A stretch of 64,000 nt of DNA from JACCXG01 sp963836735 (GTDB taxonomy: Bacteria > Acidobacteriota > Vicinamibacteria > Vicinamibacterales > 2-12-FULL-66-21): NCBI GenBank assembly GCA_963836735.1, contig CAWIKP010000030.1, forward strand, positions 62,001-126,000. Direction: 5' to 3'. Below the pieces are notes generated by a model, which ran no database searches, was not told where the DNA came from, and saw only the letters and a program-made list of their open reading frames with translations. Shown here one piece after another: positions 28,914 to 38,694 of the stretch. Numbering within the stretch: the first letter of the stretch is position 1; each line of letters starts with the position of its first letter. The translations under genes were made by a program, and so were the position numbers.

Positions 28914-29050
28914 TGGGGTCAGACCGGGGTCTGACCCCCGGTCTGGCACTTCAGCGTAGCGACATGCAGATGGCTGGCGAACCTCGAACCACGAACCGGG
29001 AACCGGAACCGGGAACCTGGAACCGAACCTGGAACCCTGGAACCCGGCAC
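28914..29050. repeat. GGTTC heptad element, copy 3 (right half)
   Basis: It starts with the palindrome GGGGTCAGACCGGGGTCTGACCCC-like sequence. Next comes the core CTTCAGCGTAGCGACATGC, matching copy 2 at nearly every base, and then the GAACC arm to 29050. The left GGTTC arm is absent. It lies between the kinase start and the stop of the PQQ-like gene. Confidence 0.7.
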
Positions 29051-29060
29051 CAGGCACCCT

Positions 29061-30833
29061 CTACCGCCGCTCGTCGTTGAACCCGAACGCGTGGAGAGTG
29101 CCGTCGCGCAGACCGATATAGATCTGCCCCAGCCCGCTCCACATGCTTCCCGGCGAGGCTGGCGTCGTCATCGCCTTCGCGCTGTTCCACAGCCGCTTGC
29201 CGCTGGCGCCGTCGTAGGCGTGAAGAACTGCCGCACTGCCCCGATCGGATGCGGTGTTGCCCGCCCCGGTCGCGAGCGCGAATACGACGCCGTTGACGAC
29301 GAGCGGTGTCGCCGGCGAAGCGAGATCGTGCGAGACCCAGCCCGGTTCCAGCGCAGGCGTGCCGCCGGCGTCCGCCAGCTTGAGCGCGATCACCGCTCCG
29401 GCGGATACGGCCCCGTTGCTGGCTGGAGTTCCTGCGGCAAGCCGGCCTTTGATCGAAAGGAGAATCCACGACGTCGCTTCACTGCCCGTCTGCTGCCAGG
29501 CGGCGAGCGCGTCGCTGCCGACGGTGGCGCCGGCGCCGGCGAACGGTTTCGATGCAAAGAGCGGCGTGGCGTGATCCGCTCCACCGAGTGAAGCGGAGTC
29601 CAGCAGCAGAACACGTCCGTCCTTCGTCGCCGCGGCAACGAGCTCCCGGTTGTTGTGACGGACGATCGTCGGACCCGTGGCGAACTCGGCGTTCGGCTGA
29701 GAGAACCAGTCCTTCAGCTGCAGCGTCTTCGGGTCGAGCGCGACGATGGCGTTGGCCTTGCCGTCACCGGTTGCCTGACCCGGACCAATCGCGGCGATCA
29801 GCGTGCCGCCCGCGGTGAAGGCGACCGCGCCGACGACGCCACCGCCGTTGGTCTTCCACGACACGACCGGCTTGGCTTCGCTGTCCAGATCGATCGCCCA
29901 CACGCCGTCGGGCGCACCACCGCATTTGCCTGAAGTCGCGGCGTAGAGTGTCGTGTCGACCGCAATCGGTGCGGACCACTTCGCGTTCGCGGGCAGGAAC
30001 TGTGCCGGGCGCTGAATGTCCTTACCCGATGGGAGGCCGAGCACATGCAACCTGCCGTCGCTCGCCACGACGTACGCGACACCCGAGGGGCGGAACAGGA
30101 AGCCAAACGGGCTGGCGCTCTCTTCCTGGCGCGGTGAGCCGGGAATGCGTTCGACGGGCTGCCCACCGCGTGCGGCTGGTGGTGGCGGGGGCGGTGCCGC
30201 CCCGCGGGCGCCCTGCTCGACTCCGGCCGGCGCGCCGCGTCCGGCGCCTGCCGGTGGTGCAGCGGGATCGCCCGCGCGGCCCGGGCCCGCGGCGCGTCCT
30301 TCCGCCGGCACGCCTTCGCCCGGCTCACCGAGCAGGCTGCGATAACCGGCGGACCCGCGCCCGCCCCCGAACCCACGGCCCGCTGCGGGAGCCGGCGCGT
30401 CAACTCTCACGATCCGGGTCGCTCCCGACGTCAGCCCGCCGGCGCAGGCGGCGGTCGCAGCGGGCAGCGGTGCGTCGAAATGCCGTTGCCAGACGATGTA
30501 GCCGAGGTCATTGTCGATCCCGTACACGTAGTTGGAGCTGCCGGCAACGACCGACATCGGCACGAAGAGCGTCACGCCGGCCGCCGTGACGCCCTGCGCG
30601 AGGCCATGCAGGCCGCGTGGCTGGTTGTCGAGCTGGACCTTCCACTGCTGATCGAACCCTGCCTTCGACAGCGCGGCCACCGAGATCTTGTCGTCGGTGC
30701 GGATCCAGGAGGTGCGCTGCGCATCGCCGAGCGCGGTGAGCCACTGCGAGCCGCCGCGCCCCGGCTGGGCAGAGATGAGGCTGCCGGCGATGGCGGCGCC
30801 GACCGCGACCAAGATCAGACGTCGAAGGGTCAT
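29061..30833 (-). CDS. Secreted PQQ-binding-like beta-propeller protein, paralogue A
   Basis: About 590 residues. A signal peptide (RRLILVAVGAAIAGSLISAQ) is followed by PQQ-type propeller repeats (NYVYGIDNDLGYIVWQRHF, GRLHVLGLPSGKDI, VLLLDSASLGG, LHAYDGASGKRLWNS). A Pro/Gly/Ala-rich insert around residues 170-240 separates early blades. The last blade ends YIGLRDGTLHAFGF. No cytochrome or catalytic quinoprotein dehydrogenase signature is seen, so it is probably a binding or assembly propeller. I chose ATG 30833, which starts the signal peptide; the open frame runs on into the hairpin at 30847 and the upstream gene. Paralogue B lies directly upstream and the pair should be co-transcribed. Confidence 0.8.
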   Translation of the reverse strand: MTLRRLILVAVGAAIAGSLISAQPGRGGSQWLTALGDAQRTSWIRTDDKISVAALSKAGFDQQWKVQLDNQPRGLHGLAQGVTAAGVTLFVPMSVVAGSSNYVYGIDNDLGYIVWQRHFDAPLPAATAACAGGLTSGATRIVRVDAPAPAAGRGFGGGRGSAGYRSLLGEPGEGVPAEGRAAGPGRAGDPAAPPAGAGRGAPAGVEQGARGAAPPPPPPAARGGQPVERIPGSPRQEESASPFGFLFRPSGVAYVVASDGRLHVLGLPSGKDIQRPAQFLPANAKWSAPIAVDTTLYAATSGKCGGAPDGVWAIDLDSEAKPVVSWKTNGGGVVGAVAFTAGGTLIAAIGPGQATGDGKANAIVALDPKTLQLKDWFSQPNAEFATGPTIVRHNNRELVAAATKDGRVLLLDSASLGGADHATPLFASKPFAGAGATVGSDALAAWQQTGSEATSWILLSIKGRLAAGTPASNGAVSAGAVIALKLADAGGTPALEPGWVSHDLASPATPLVVNGVVFALATGAGNTASDRGSAAVLHAYDGASGKRLWNSAKAMTTPASPGSMWSGLGQIYIGLRDGTLHAFGFNDERR

Positions 30834-30846
30834 CGAGCCTCTCCGA

Positions 30847-30915
30847 CTTCCGCCTGAAGGCGGAAGCCACGAATTGGTGAGAGCCTGCCGCGCCGTAGCG
30901 CGAAGCGCGAAGGCG
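30847..30915. repeat. CTTCCGCC/GGCGGAAG hairpin element, partial copy
   Basis: CTTCCGCC TGAA GGCGGAAG (30847-30866) is a perfect 8-bp stem with a four-base loop, followed by GCCAC. A middle part GAGCCTGCCGCGCCGTAGCG resembles the middle of the element at 58224-58317. It lies in the presumed leader of the downstream propeller gene. Confidence 0.6.
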
Positions 30916-30922
30916 GGCCGGT

Positions 30923-32497
30923 TCATCGCGCCACCCCGAAGCAATACAGCGTGCCGTCGAACGTCGCGACGTAGACGCGGCCATTCGCCACGGTGAGCCC
31001 GCTGAAGTGATTCCACGATTCGATCTGGTTGCCGCTCGACCACAGCTCCTTGCCGGTCGTGCCGTCGAGCGCGTAGAGCGCCGCGCGGCGTGAGGTCGGG
31101 ATTCGGCGCGCCGGTCCCGAGCTGAGCCCGCCGCCGTAGACCGCCCCGCCGGTCTCATCCCATGCGCGATCAGGCATGACCTGCGAGGCATCCTCGCCGG
31201 CGGCGTAGGCGAACACCACGCCGTTGGCGATCACCGCTTCCTCGGCGAGATCCATATCCCGTGAAAGCCAGGCCGGCGTGAGCTGCCACTTGCCGGCGCG
31301 CTCTTCGAGCTTGAACGCGGCCACGCCGCCGCCGTTCGGCCGTGCGTGCTCGGTCGGCGCCTTGAAGGTCGTGCTCACCGGTCCCCAGAACGGCGCGAGC
31401 ACCCACTGCGTCCCTTGAGCGTCCTGCCACGCGCTCAGCGCGCCCCAGATGCCTCTGGCGTCGAAGGCCTGCGCGTCGTTGCAGATGAGCGGCGTCGTGT
31501 GAAGCGTCGTGCGGTGGTCCTCGCCGCCAAGTCCTTCGCGATCGAGCAGCCACAACCGGCACTCCTTGCTCGTGCCGACGAGGAACTTGCGATTGCGGTA
31601 GTCGATGACCACCGGTGTGGTGTTCACGTCGAGATCGCGCCGCCAGAGCCAGTTGGCGTTCGCCGCTCCGAAGTAGTCGGTGAGCTGCAGCTGCTTCTTC
31701 TCGTCCAGCTTCACTCCAACGATCCCGTTGCCCAACCGACGGGTCGTCGGATCGAACTCCGCGTCGCCGGTCCCGATGAACACCCGGCCCTCGGGATCGA
31801 TGGCCGCACCGCGGCGGCCCCACAGGCCGCCCCCCGCGGGGATGAACGCGCTGGCGCGGCGCGTGGCCAGGTCGAACGAGTAGAAGGCGTTCGTCAGCCC
31901 GCCGCACCCCTGCGCCGTCGCCGTGTAGATGACGCCGTTGTGCAGGTTGAGCGCGTACGGCTTTCCGCCGCCGGGGATGAATTTCTCGGGCGGCGCGACG
32001 TCCTTGCCATCCGCGAGATTCACCTGGCGAAGTCGCCCGTCCCACGACACCGCGTAGATCGTGTACGTGCCAGCGGCCGACTGCGCCATCGTGGGAACTG
32101 CGGTCTGTCCGCCGGGACAGAGCGTATCGTTCGTCCCTCCGGGCTTCGCCAGCGTGCTGTCGAACCGCCGGTGCCAGATCTGTTTGCCGGCGGCAATGTC
32201 GATGCCGAAGAGATCATCGGTCACGCCGGCGACAACGGCCAGTTCGCGCGGGCCGTCCGGCGTGGTCACACGCTCGGCGACGAGCGGCGCAAACAGGTTG
32301 TGCATTGCCCGCGGCGTACTCTCGAGCTTGACCTTCCACAGGAGCTTCATGCTCCCGACATTAGCCTTCGTAAACACCTTCTCGTCGCGCACCCACCCGG
32401 TGCGCGCGCTGTCGACACCTTCAGTGAGGAAATCGGATGCGCCTGCCGTCACGCCCGACAGCAGCAGCAACACCATCCCTGACCTGACCAATCGCAT
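30923..32497 (-). CDS. Secreted PQQ-binding-like beta-propeller protein, paralogue B
   Basis: About 524 residues with signal peptide RSGMVLLLLSGVTAGA. Propeller blades show DLFGIDIAAGKQIWHRRFD, LRQVNLADGKDV, FYSFDLATRRASAF, LWLLDREGLGGEDH, LYALDGTTGKELWSSG and the final VYVATFDGTLYCFGVA. Start and end of the mature protein resemble paralogue A (TGWVRDEK versus TSWIRTDD), so the two arose by duplication. ATG 32497 is supported by the signal peptide. Upstream lies a TPR gene in the same orientation. Confidence 0.8.
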   Translation of the reverse strand: MRLVRSGMVLLLLSGVTAGASDFLTEGVDSARTGWVRDEKVFTKANVGSMKLLWKVKLESTPRAMHNLFAPLVAERVTTPDGPRELAVVAGVTDDLFGIDIAAGKQIWHRRFDSTLAKPGGTNDTLCPGGQTAVPTMAQSAAGTYTIYAVSWDGRLRQVNLADGKDVAPPEKFIPGGGKPYALNLHNGVIYTATAQGCGGLTNAFYSFDLATRRASAFIPAGGGLWGRRGAAIDPEGRVFIGTGDAEFDPTTRRLGNGIVGVKLDEKKQLQLTDYFGAANANWLWRRDLDVNTTPVVIDYRNRKFLVGTSKECRLWLLDREGLGGEDHRTTLHTTPLICNDAQAFDARGIWGALSAWQDAQGTQWVLAPFWGPVSTTFKAPTEHARPNGGGVAAFKLEERAGKWQLTPAWLSRDMDLAEEAVIANGVVFAYAAGEDASQVMPDRAWDETGGAVYGGGLSSGPARRIPTSRRAALYALDGTTGKELWSSGNQIESWNHFSGLTVANGRVYVATFDGTLYCFGVAR

Positions 32498-32539
32498 ATG
32501 TCGTGTCCTTCCTGTGAGGCAGTGATCATAGGCGACATC

Positions 32540-32576
32540 CTGGGGGCTGGGGGCTGGGGGTTGGGGGCTGGCTGCC
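32540..32576. repeat. Heptad repeat TGGGGGC x4-5
   Basis: TGGGGGC, TGGGGGC, TGGGGGT, TGGGGGC, TGGCTGC in tandem, in the gap between the TPR stop and the propeller start. No inverted partner is seen. Confidence 0.6.
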
Positions 32577-32641
32577 GATGTCCGGACGAGGACCGGCGGG
32601 AGGCCCGCCAGGCCGCGAGGTCTGACGCCAGCGGCACTCAC

Positions 32642-33853
32642 TCATCGCACCGGCTTTTCCGGCGCGTCGAGGGTCTGCTTCGTCACTTCCGGCCGGGGCG
32701 AGCCGGGTGCCGGGGATGCGGCTCCGGCGGCGCTCCGCAGCTTCTGGAACGTCGCCAGGGCTCTTTCTTGCGAAGCCGTATCGCCTAGCGCCCGGTAGGC
32801 CCTGGCCAGCTGGTAGTAAGCCACGTCGGATCCTGCGTTCAACTCGATCGCACGGGTCAGCGGACGGAGCGCCAGGCGTGGCTCCTGCTGCGCAATCACG
32901 GTACGACCCAGCCCGACGAGCGCGTCCTCGAAGTCGGGATAGTGCTGGACGGCGCGCTCGAAGAACGCGCGCGCGTTCGGCAGATCGCCGGTCTTGCGGT
33001 GAATCTCGCCGGCTTCGTACGCCGCATTCGCGTTGGTGGGGTCGATCTCGAGCTCGAGCATGAACTCCTTCAGCGCTTCGGGCTCGGTCGGCTCGGCTCC
33101 GTTGGCCGCCGCGGTGCGCGAGAGGAGCACTCGGCCCATCCGGAAGTGAATGCCGGGCCGCTTCGGGTCCGCTGCCAGCACCGCCCGGTATTCGGCTAGT
33201 GCCGCGTCGGCCAGCCCCTGCGCCTCGCTCGCCTCGCCGGCGGCGAGGTGCATCCAGAGAGAGTCAGGAGCTACTGCGGCGAGTGTTCGCAGCGTCTCGA
33301 AGGCGAGGTTCGCGTGGAGCCGGCTCGCCTGATAGAGGACCTCTGGATCCTTCGGATACAACCTCGTCATCGTCAGTGCGATGCTGACGGCGTCGGCATG
33401 GCGTTGCAGACCCGTGTAGGCGCGCTGCAATTCGAGCCCTGCCATCCGACGCAACGCGGGATCCGTCGTCGTCTTGAAGCCCTTTTCGAGATCGGGCAAC
33501 GCTTCTTTGTGTCGGCCCAGCTCGGATTTCGCCATCCCCAGCAGAAGCGGAAGATTCGGGAGGTCACCCTTGAGTGCGAGGGCCCGTTCGAGCGACCCCA
33601 CCGATTCCTGGAAACGCCCCTGCTGAAAGTAGATGAATCCCAGCTGTGCGTGGACTTCGGCGACGTCCGGGCTGAGCGCCTTCAGCTGTTCGAACGCGCG
33701 CGCGGCGGCATCGTAGCGCCTCTCAACGAGCGCCTGGCTCCCTTCCGCCGCGAGCCTGGCGCGCGGATCCGCCGGCTGCGCGGAAAGAGAGCCCACGCAC
33801 AGCAGCAGCGCGACACCACGGCCCGCGGCGAAGCGAGAGAACGAGGACAGCAT
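32642..33853 (-). CDS. Secreted TPR repeat protein
   Basis: A 403-residue protein with signal peptide GRGVALLLCVGSLSAQ and about nine TPR units, for example DVAEVHAQLGFIYFQQGRF, LPNLPLLLGMAKSELGRH and FEDALVGLGRTVIAQQEPRL. The C-terminal linker is Pro/Ala rich. It is a periplasmic scaffold by inference. It sits between a TonB-type receptor upstream and two PQQ-like propellers downstream, the same receptor plus TPR plus propeller pattern as at 1-9.6 kb. The frame is intact. Confidence 0.85.
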   Translation of the reverse strand: MLSSFSRFAAGRGVALLLCVGSLSAQPADPRARLAAEGSQALVERRYDAAARAFEQLKALSPDVAEVHAQLGFIYFQQGRFQESVGSLERALALKGDLPNLPLLLGMAKSELGRHKEALPDLEKGFKTTTDPALRRMAGLELQRAYTGLQRHADAVSIALTMTRLYPKDPEVLYQASRLHANLAFETLRTLAAVAPDSLWMHLAAGEASEAQGLADAALAEYRAVLAADPKRPGIHFRMGRVLLSRTAAANGAEPTEPEALKEFMLELEIDPTNANAAYEAGEIHRKTGDLPNARAFFERAVQHYPDFEDALVGLGRTVIAQQEPRLALRPLTRAIELNAGSDVAYYQLARAYRALGDTASQERALATFQKLRSAAGAASPAPGSPRPEVTKQTLDAPEKPVR

Positions 33854-33885
33854 GGCTCTCCTGAGAGATTACCGGGTGATCAACC

Positions 33886-33964
33886 AACCTCCAACTTCCA
33901 ATTCCCAAGGCGAGCTCACTCGATTGGCTTCCCTTGGGAATTGGAAGTTGGGAGTTGGGAGTTG
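33886..33964. repeat. Heptad-built palindrome (CCAACTT / AAGTTGG type), copy 2
   Basis: Units CCAACCT, CCAACTT, CCAATTC, CCAAGG (33889 onward) are mirrored by CCTTGGG, AATTGGA, AGTTGGG, AGTTGGG (33932-33964). The inner arms CTTCCAATTCCCAAGG and its complement pair perfectly. It lies between the TonB receptor stop and the TPR start, a gap shared within one likely operon. Confidence 0.7.
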
Positions 33965-33977
33965 TCATCGGCTTTCG

Positions 33978-36900
33978 TCAGAACAAGAGCTTGAGCCCGA
34001 TCTGGTTGATGCGGCCGGGCCGGGCGCTCGTGATTCGCCCGAACCGGTTGTCAGCGACGTTCACAATCGGGGCATTGAACTGGGCGTGGTTGAAGGTGTT
34101 GAAGGACTCGAACCGGAACTGGATGCGAGAGCCTCTGGCCAGATCGAAGTTCTTGAACAGCGCCAGATCGAGGTTGTTGATCCCGGGTCCTCGGAGTGTG
34201 TTCCGCCCGACGGACCCGAAGCTGCCGGGTGCCGGCTGGGCGAATGCCGAGGGGTTGAACCAGGCGTCGATACTCTTGTTGAAACCGTCCGGATACGGGT
34301 CGTCGATGATGTCCGCGCGGTTGGTGCCGAAGCTGTCATTCAGGCCGCCGGCATCTGCCGCCGTGATCGTGATCGGGAAGCCCCGCTGGAACGTGGCGAT
34401 CCCGTTGACCTGCCAGCCGCCGACCAGCGCGTTCTTGAGCCCGCCTGCGTCGCTGGCGATCTTCTCCCCCTTTCCGAACGGCAGGTTGTACACGAAGCTG
34501 CCGACGAGCCGGTGATCGACGTCGAAGTCCGATCGCCCGCGATCGAGCTCGGGGCGGCTGTTGTCGAGCAGGCCCTGCCAGCCATTGAACGCCGAGGCGC
34601 CGATCCCCGCCGCCGCCGACTTGTTGTCGGTGCTCTTCGCCCACGTGTAGACCACCGTCGCGACGAGCGACGACGTGTGGCGCTCGAGCTTGGCGTTCAT
34701 CGCGTTGTAGTTGGAAGTGCCCGCGAAGTCGCTGTCGAGGTACACCACGAAATTCGGGTACGGCTTCCGCTCCGCCACCGATTTAGGGTTCGCCGGATCG
34801 TATGGCAGCGCCTGCGCGATATTCCGCCGCATCAGCAGGTTCGAGCCCTTCGTCCCGATGTAGTTCAGCTCGAAGATCGTGCTCCGGAGGATCTCGCGCT
34901 GGACGCCGACCGACCACTGCTGGACGTAAGGGTTCTTTGGATCCGGTGAGATGTTGACCGCGAGGAAGGTATTGGCCGCCGGCGTCGCCGGACCGAGGTC
35001 TGCAAAGCTCGGGAAGAGATCGTTCGTCGTCTTCAGTCCCGTCGTCTGGTCGGCGGTCTGGATGTAATTGCCACGACTGACATACGGGTAGATGTCGGCC
35101 GCGCCGTCGATCTCCCGTCCTTCGTACGAGTCCCAGAAGACCCCATAGCCGCCGCGGATCACAGTCTCGGCACCGCCAAACGGCCTGAAGGCGAACCCGA
35201 GCCGCGGCGCAAAGACATTCTTCGACGCGTCTTTCGGATTCCGCCGGCCCGCAGCCTTGTAGTAGCTGGAGTCGCCGACGATGCCACGCTCGACCAGAGT
35301 CTGGTCGGCAACCAGCAGGCCGCCGAGTGGATTGGAGAGATCCCGCCAGCCCATGCGGTCGTTGGTTTCATACGGCACGCTGCGATAGTCCCATCGCAGG
35401 CCTGCGTTCAGCGTGAGCCGCGAGCTCACCTTCCAGTCGTCCTGGACGTATGGAGCGAAGTACATGAAATTGAACTCGCGCGGATTGCCCGATCGGCCGG
35501 CGACGCTGAAACCGGCCGGCTGGAACACCGAGGCCCCGGAGTAGTACCCGAGCAGCATGTCCGCCACCGCGTTGCCGGTGAAGAAGCCGCTGAACGTGAA
35601 CTGTCCGAGGAAATCGTTCGCAAGATCGCGCTGCAGCCACCAGCGGCGGTAGTTGCCGCCGAAGTTGACCGTGTGTCGCCCGTGTACCCAGGTCGTCGTG
35701 TTGCTGACGTCCCACATCGGCTGGTAGCTCGCCGTGTAATCGTTCACCGCGCTCCCGGCGCCCACGAGACCAGTCCCGGTTCCCCCGAAACCGATTGCCG
35801 GATAGGTCCGTTGTTCGTCCGGCAGGTTCTGAAAGACGCCGGTCAGGCCCACCGCGTCGATATCGGCCTGCGGCGCGGTGAACCCATGCTGGTCGGCTCG
35901 CGCGCCGACGTAACCAATCCGGAACTGGTTGATGAGCGTCGAGCCGATCGGCAGCGAGTGCGACACCTGCCAGTTCTTCGTCTTCTGAACGAAGAAGTTG
36001 TCGCCGAGCTCGGTCACGGTGCCGGGCGTGATGTTCGTCCAGTCCGTCTGCGTATACCGCCCGAAGACCGTGCCCCATCGCGTGCCGAGGTTCTGATCGA
36101 TCCGCACGGTCGTTTGATTGGTGTCGGTCGGCAGGTTGCGCTGACGGATGTAGTTGCCCTGGGGAAGGCTCGCATTCGGCGCCGGCCAGTAGTTCCTGCT
36201 CAGCGCGAGGTTGGCCAGGCGCGTGAAACGGTTCGACGGAATGGTGTTGTTCGCAAACGGCTGACGCGTCACCGGGTCGATGACCGTCGTCGAGAACCGG
36301 CCAGCCAGCTCGTCGGGCAGCGGGACGCGCAGGAAGTCCTGCACGCCGACCTCCCGCCGCATCCCTTCATAGTTCACGAGGAAGAACGTGCGATTACGCC
36401 CGTCGTATGCCCCGGGCACCAGCACCGGGCCGCCGGTGACGAATCCGAACTGCTTCTGATCGAGCTTCTGCTTCTCGACGTCGAAGAAGCTCCGGGCGTC
36501 GAGCGCGTCGTTCCTCAGGAAGTAGAAGAGCGCCCCGCTCAGCCTGTTCGTCCCGGTCTTGCTGACGATGCTGATCTGGTTCGCGCTGAAGCCGGTACTC
36601 AGCCGAGTAGGTGGCCGTCTGTTCCTTGAACTCCTGAATCGCGTCCACGGACAGGATCGCGGCCGGCGTCCCGAGCGAGGTATCCGTATTGGACGTGCCA
36701 TCGAGCAGGAAGTTGTTGGACGTGGGGCGCGATCCGTTGATGCTGATCGCGTTGCCTGCGCCCTGCCGCATCGTGCCCTGCTCCCCTGTCGTCTCGACGG
36801 CGCCGTTGCCGAGGAACAGCAGCTGCAGGAAGTTGCGCCCGTTCAAGGGCAGCTCGGTGACCTGCCTCTCGGTGATGACCTGTCCGATGCTGGCGGTCTC

Positions 36901-37290
36901 CGTATCGAGCGCGACGGACCGCCCGAGAACTTCCACGCTCTCGGTGAGCGCCCCAAGCTCCATCGTCATGTCAGTCCGGAGGACCTGATCGACCTTGAGC
37001 TCGTTGGCGGACGAGACGGCGAGCTTGAACCCGTCCTTCTCTGCCGTGATGACGTAGGTGCCGACGGGGAGCTGCGGCACCGAGTACGTGCCCCTGTCGC
37101 TGCTCGTGGTCTCACGAGTCAATCCCGTCAGCGTGTTGGTGATTTTGATGCGGACGCCAGTCACCGTTGCGCCCGTCGCGTCGGTAATGGCTCCGGTGAT
37201 CTGACCGGTCGCCGTTTGTGCGGCGGAAGGATCCGCCGCACCCAGGAACAACGCCAGGACTGCGGCGATGGGCGCCACTCTCGTCTTCAT
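33978..37290 (-). CDS. TonB-dependent receptor-like protein with carboxypeptidase-regulatory-like domain (frameshifted)
   Basis: About 1,100 residues. A signal peptide ends at DPSAAQ. A CarboxypepD_reg-like/Cna-B domain follows (GQITGAITDATGATVTGVRI, YSVPQLPVGTYVITAEKDGF). The plug has ELPLNGRNFLQLLFLGNG and SNNFLLDGTSN. The barrel begins with ISIVSKTGTNRLSGALFYFLRND and ends in FNHAQFNAPI...INQIGLKLLF. One frame break near 36590, between TYSAEY and GFSANQIS, joins the two parts. These acidobacterial receptors import or bind unknown, often glycan or peptide, ligands. It heads the minus-strand operon with the TPR and PQQ-like genes. Confidence 0.85.
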
Positions 37291-37689
37291 CGTGGAACCT
37301 CCTAGGCCCGGATGAATGAACTCCCCGTACCGGCGCTCTTGTACGAAGCTGGAAGCGGTACCGGCCAGCGGTTTTTCACTGGGTCAGCCACTTTTCGCAT
37401 TACGGAACAACGGTCGGGCCGCCATCATCGAAGAACGGCGCCAAAGGGACGGTTCGATGTCGAAGCTCAGCGGGAGCCCTTCTTTTGCAGCCTGAAACGG
37501 CAAGGCTCCTTCCGTCCGGGTCGCGCCCGACCCACTCTCCATTCCGCCTGCCCGGTGAAACCGGGTCGACGGCGACTCGGCGCCTCACTGCCCCGTCGTC
37601 GCGTGCGCGCTCACCTGCTGTCGAATCAAACGCTTACATGGACCTCTGCCCCACCGACAATTCCGTGGCTCAGAACTGCGAGGAACGCC
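37291..37689. other. Gap without a convincing gene
   Basis: This holds the promoter side of the minus-strand receptor and the leader of the small plus-strand gene at 37690. I see no coherent protein, RNA gene or repeat family in it. Confidence 0.4.
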
Positions 37690-37964
37690 ATGACAGTGCA
37701 CGAGGCCATTGCAACGCTCAACGAGATGAGGACCAGAAGATCAAGACGCTGACATCGCGGGACGGCCGTGAAGTGGCCAACCTGCCCCGGGTCGGCCGTG
37801 AAGTGATCATCCGGGACGGTCAGTTCAAGGAGGACGTGAAGGTCACCGCGATGGATATCGCCTGGCTGTGTGAAGAAGCGCGCCTGGCCATGGCTCCGGC
37901 CCAGGCGCTCCTCAACGCGGCGCTCGATTCCTTGAAAATCATCGACAGCAAGGGATCCAGCTAG
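37690..37964 (+). CDS. Small hypothetical protein, about 91 residues (frameshifted)
   Basis: ATG 37690 is preceded by GAGGAA at good spacing. It reads MTVHEAIATLNEM; a one-base shift near 37725 leads into DQKIKTLTSRDGREVANLPR, then VGREVIIRDGQFKEDVKVTA and a helical end MAPAQALLNAALDSLKIID. No family recognised. The mixed helix/strand composition and absence of signal peptide suggest a small cytosolic protein. It ends 3 bases into the convergent phosphatase gene. Confidence 0.45.
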
Positions 37965-38563
37965 CCTGGACAGCCGGTCGGCAGTCCGTTCAGTCCCTCG
38001 CGATCCCGCTCGAACTCGGCGTCGATCGACCCGTTCGTGTAAGTGAGCCGCACGATGTACAGGCTGTCGTAGTCGCCGCTCGTCCACGCCGGAACGGTCT
38101 GGCCGCCGCCGTACGCGTTCATGAGGCTCTGGACAATCTTCACCAGGTAGGCGTGCTCCCAGGAGACGAAGATTGTCGCGTTGGCTTTCGATGACATCAC
38201 GAGGATCTGCCGCAGGCCGTTGACGTCGTTGTAGCCGTACCGCGTGTTGACCGATCGGCCGGTGCGGATGGCGACGGGTTCGATCGTGGCGAGCGGGCGC
38301 ACGTAGAAGAAGCTGCCTGCCGGATCGGAGATCTTCGTGGCCGGATTCGGAGCGTACAGATAGTCGGGCGTCCCGAACTTCGACAGCAGCACGTCGGGCA
38401 GGGCAAGCGACCGGTTGAGGCCCTGGCACGTCAACTGGCCGAGTCCTCCCGACGGCTTCTCTCCGTGCCGGAAGAAGACGATCGTTTCTTCAGCGTGCAG
38501 GGAGGTGCCCACGACCACCGCCAACGCGAGCGCAAGAGAGAATCTTCCTGACCATCGACACAT
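37961..38563 (-). CDS. Histidine phosphatase superfamily protein, exported
   Basis: About 200 residues. A signal peptide (FSLALALAVVVGTSLHA) precedes the catalytic motif TIVFFRHGEKPSGG, the RHG box with its phosphoacceptor His. The second His is in IFVSWEHAYLVKIVQ. A late acidic stretch SIDAEFERDREGL may lie near the active site. The family includes phosphoglycerate mutases and phytases; the substrate is not clear, and the compact size fits small exported branches. ATG 38563 was chosen since it starts the signal peptide. Confidence 0.8.
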   Translation of the reverse strand: MCRWSGRFSLALALAVVVGTSLHAEETIVFFRHGEKPSGGLGQLTCQGLNRSLALPDVLLSKFGTPDYLYAPNPATKISDPAGSFFYVRPLATIEPVAIRTGRSVNTRYGYNDVNGLRQILVMSSKANATIFVSWEHAYLVKIVQSLMNAYGGGQTVPAWTSGDYDSLYIVRLTYTNGSIDAEFERDREGLNGLPTGCPG

Positions 38564-38694
38564 GAATCGCCTCCTCGCCCCACGGCGCAGGTCGGCGAAC
38601 GGCCGAACATGGGGTCTCTCCTCCTTCTTATAGATGCGTCGCGGAGCGCGGTTCAAGCGCAGCGGTATCGAATCAGGGTGGTAAGCTCGGAACG

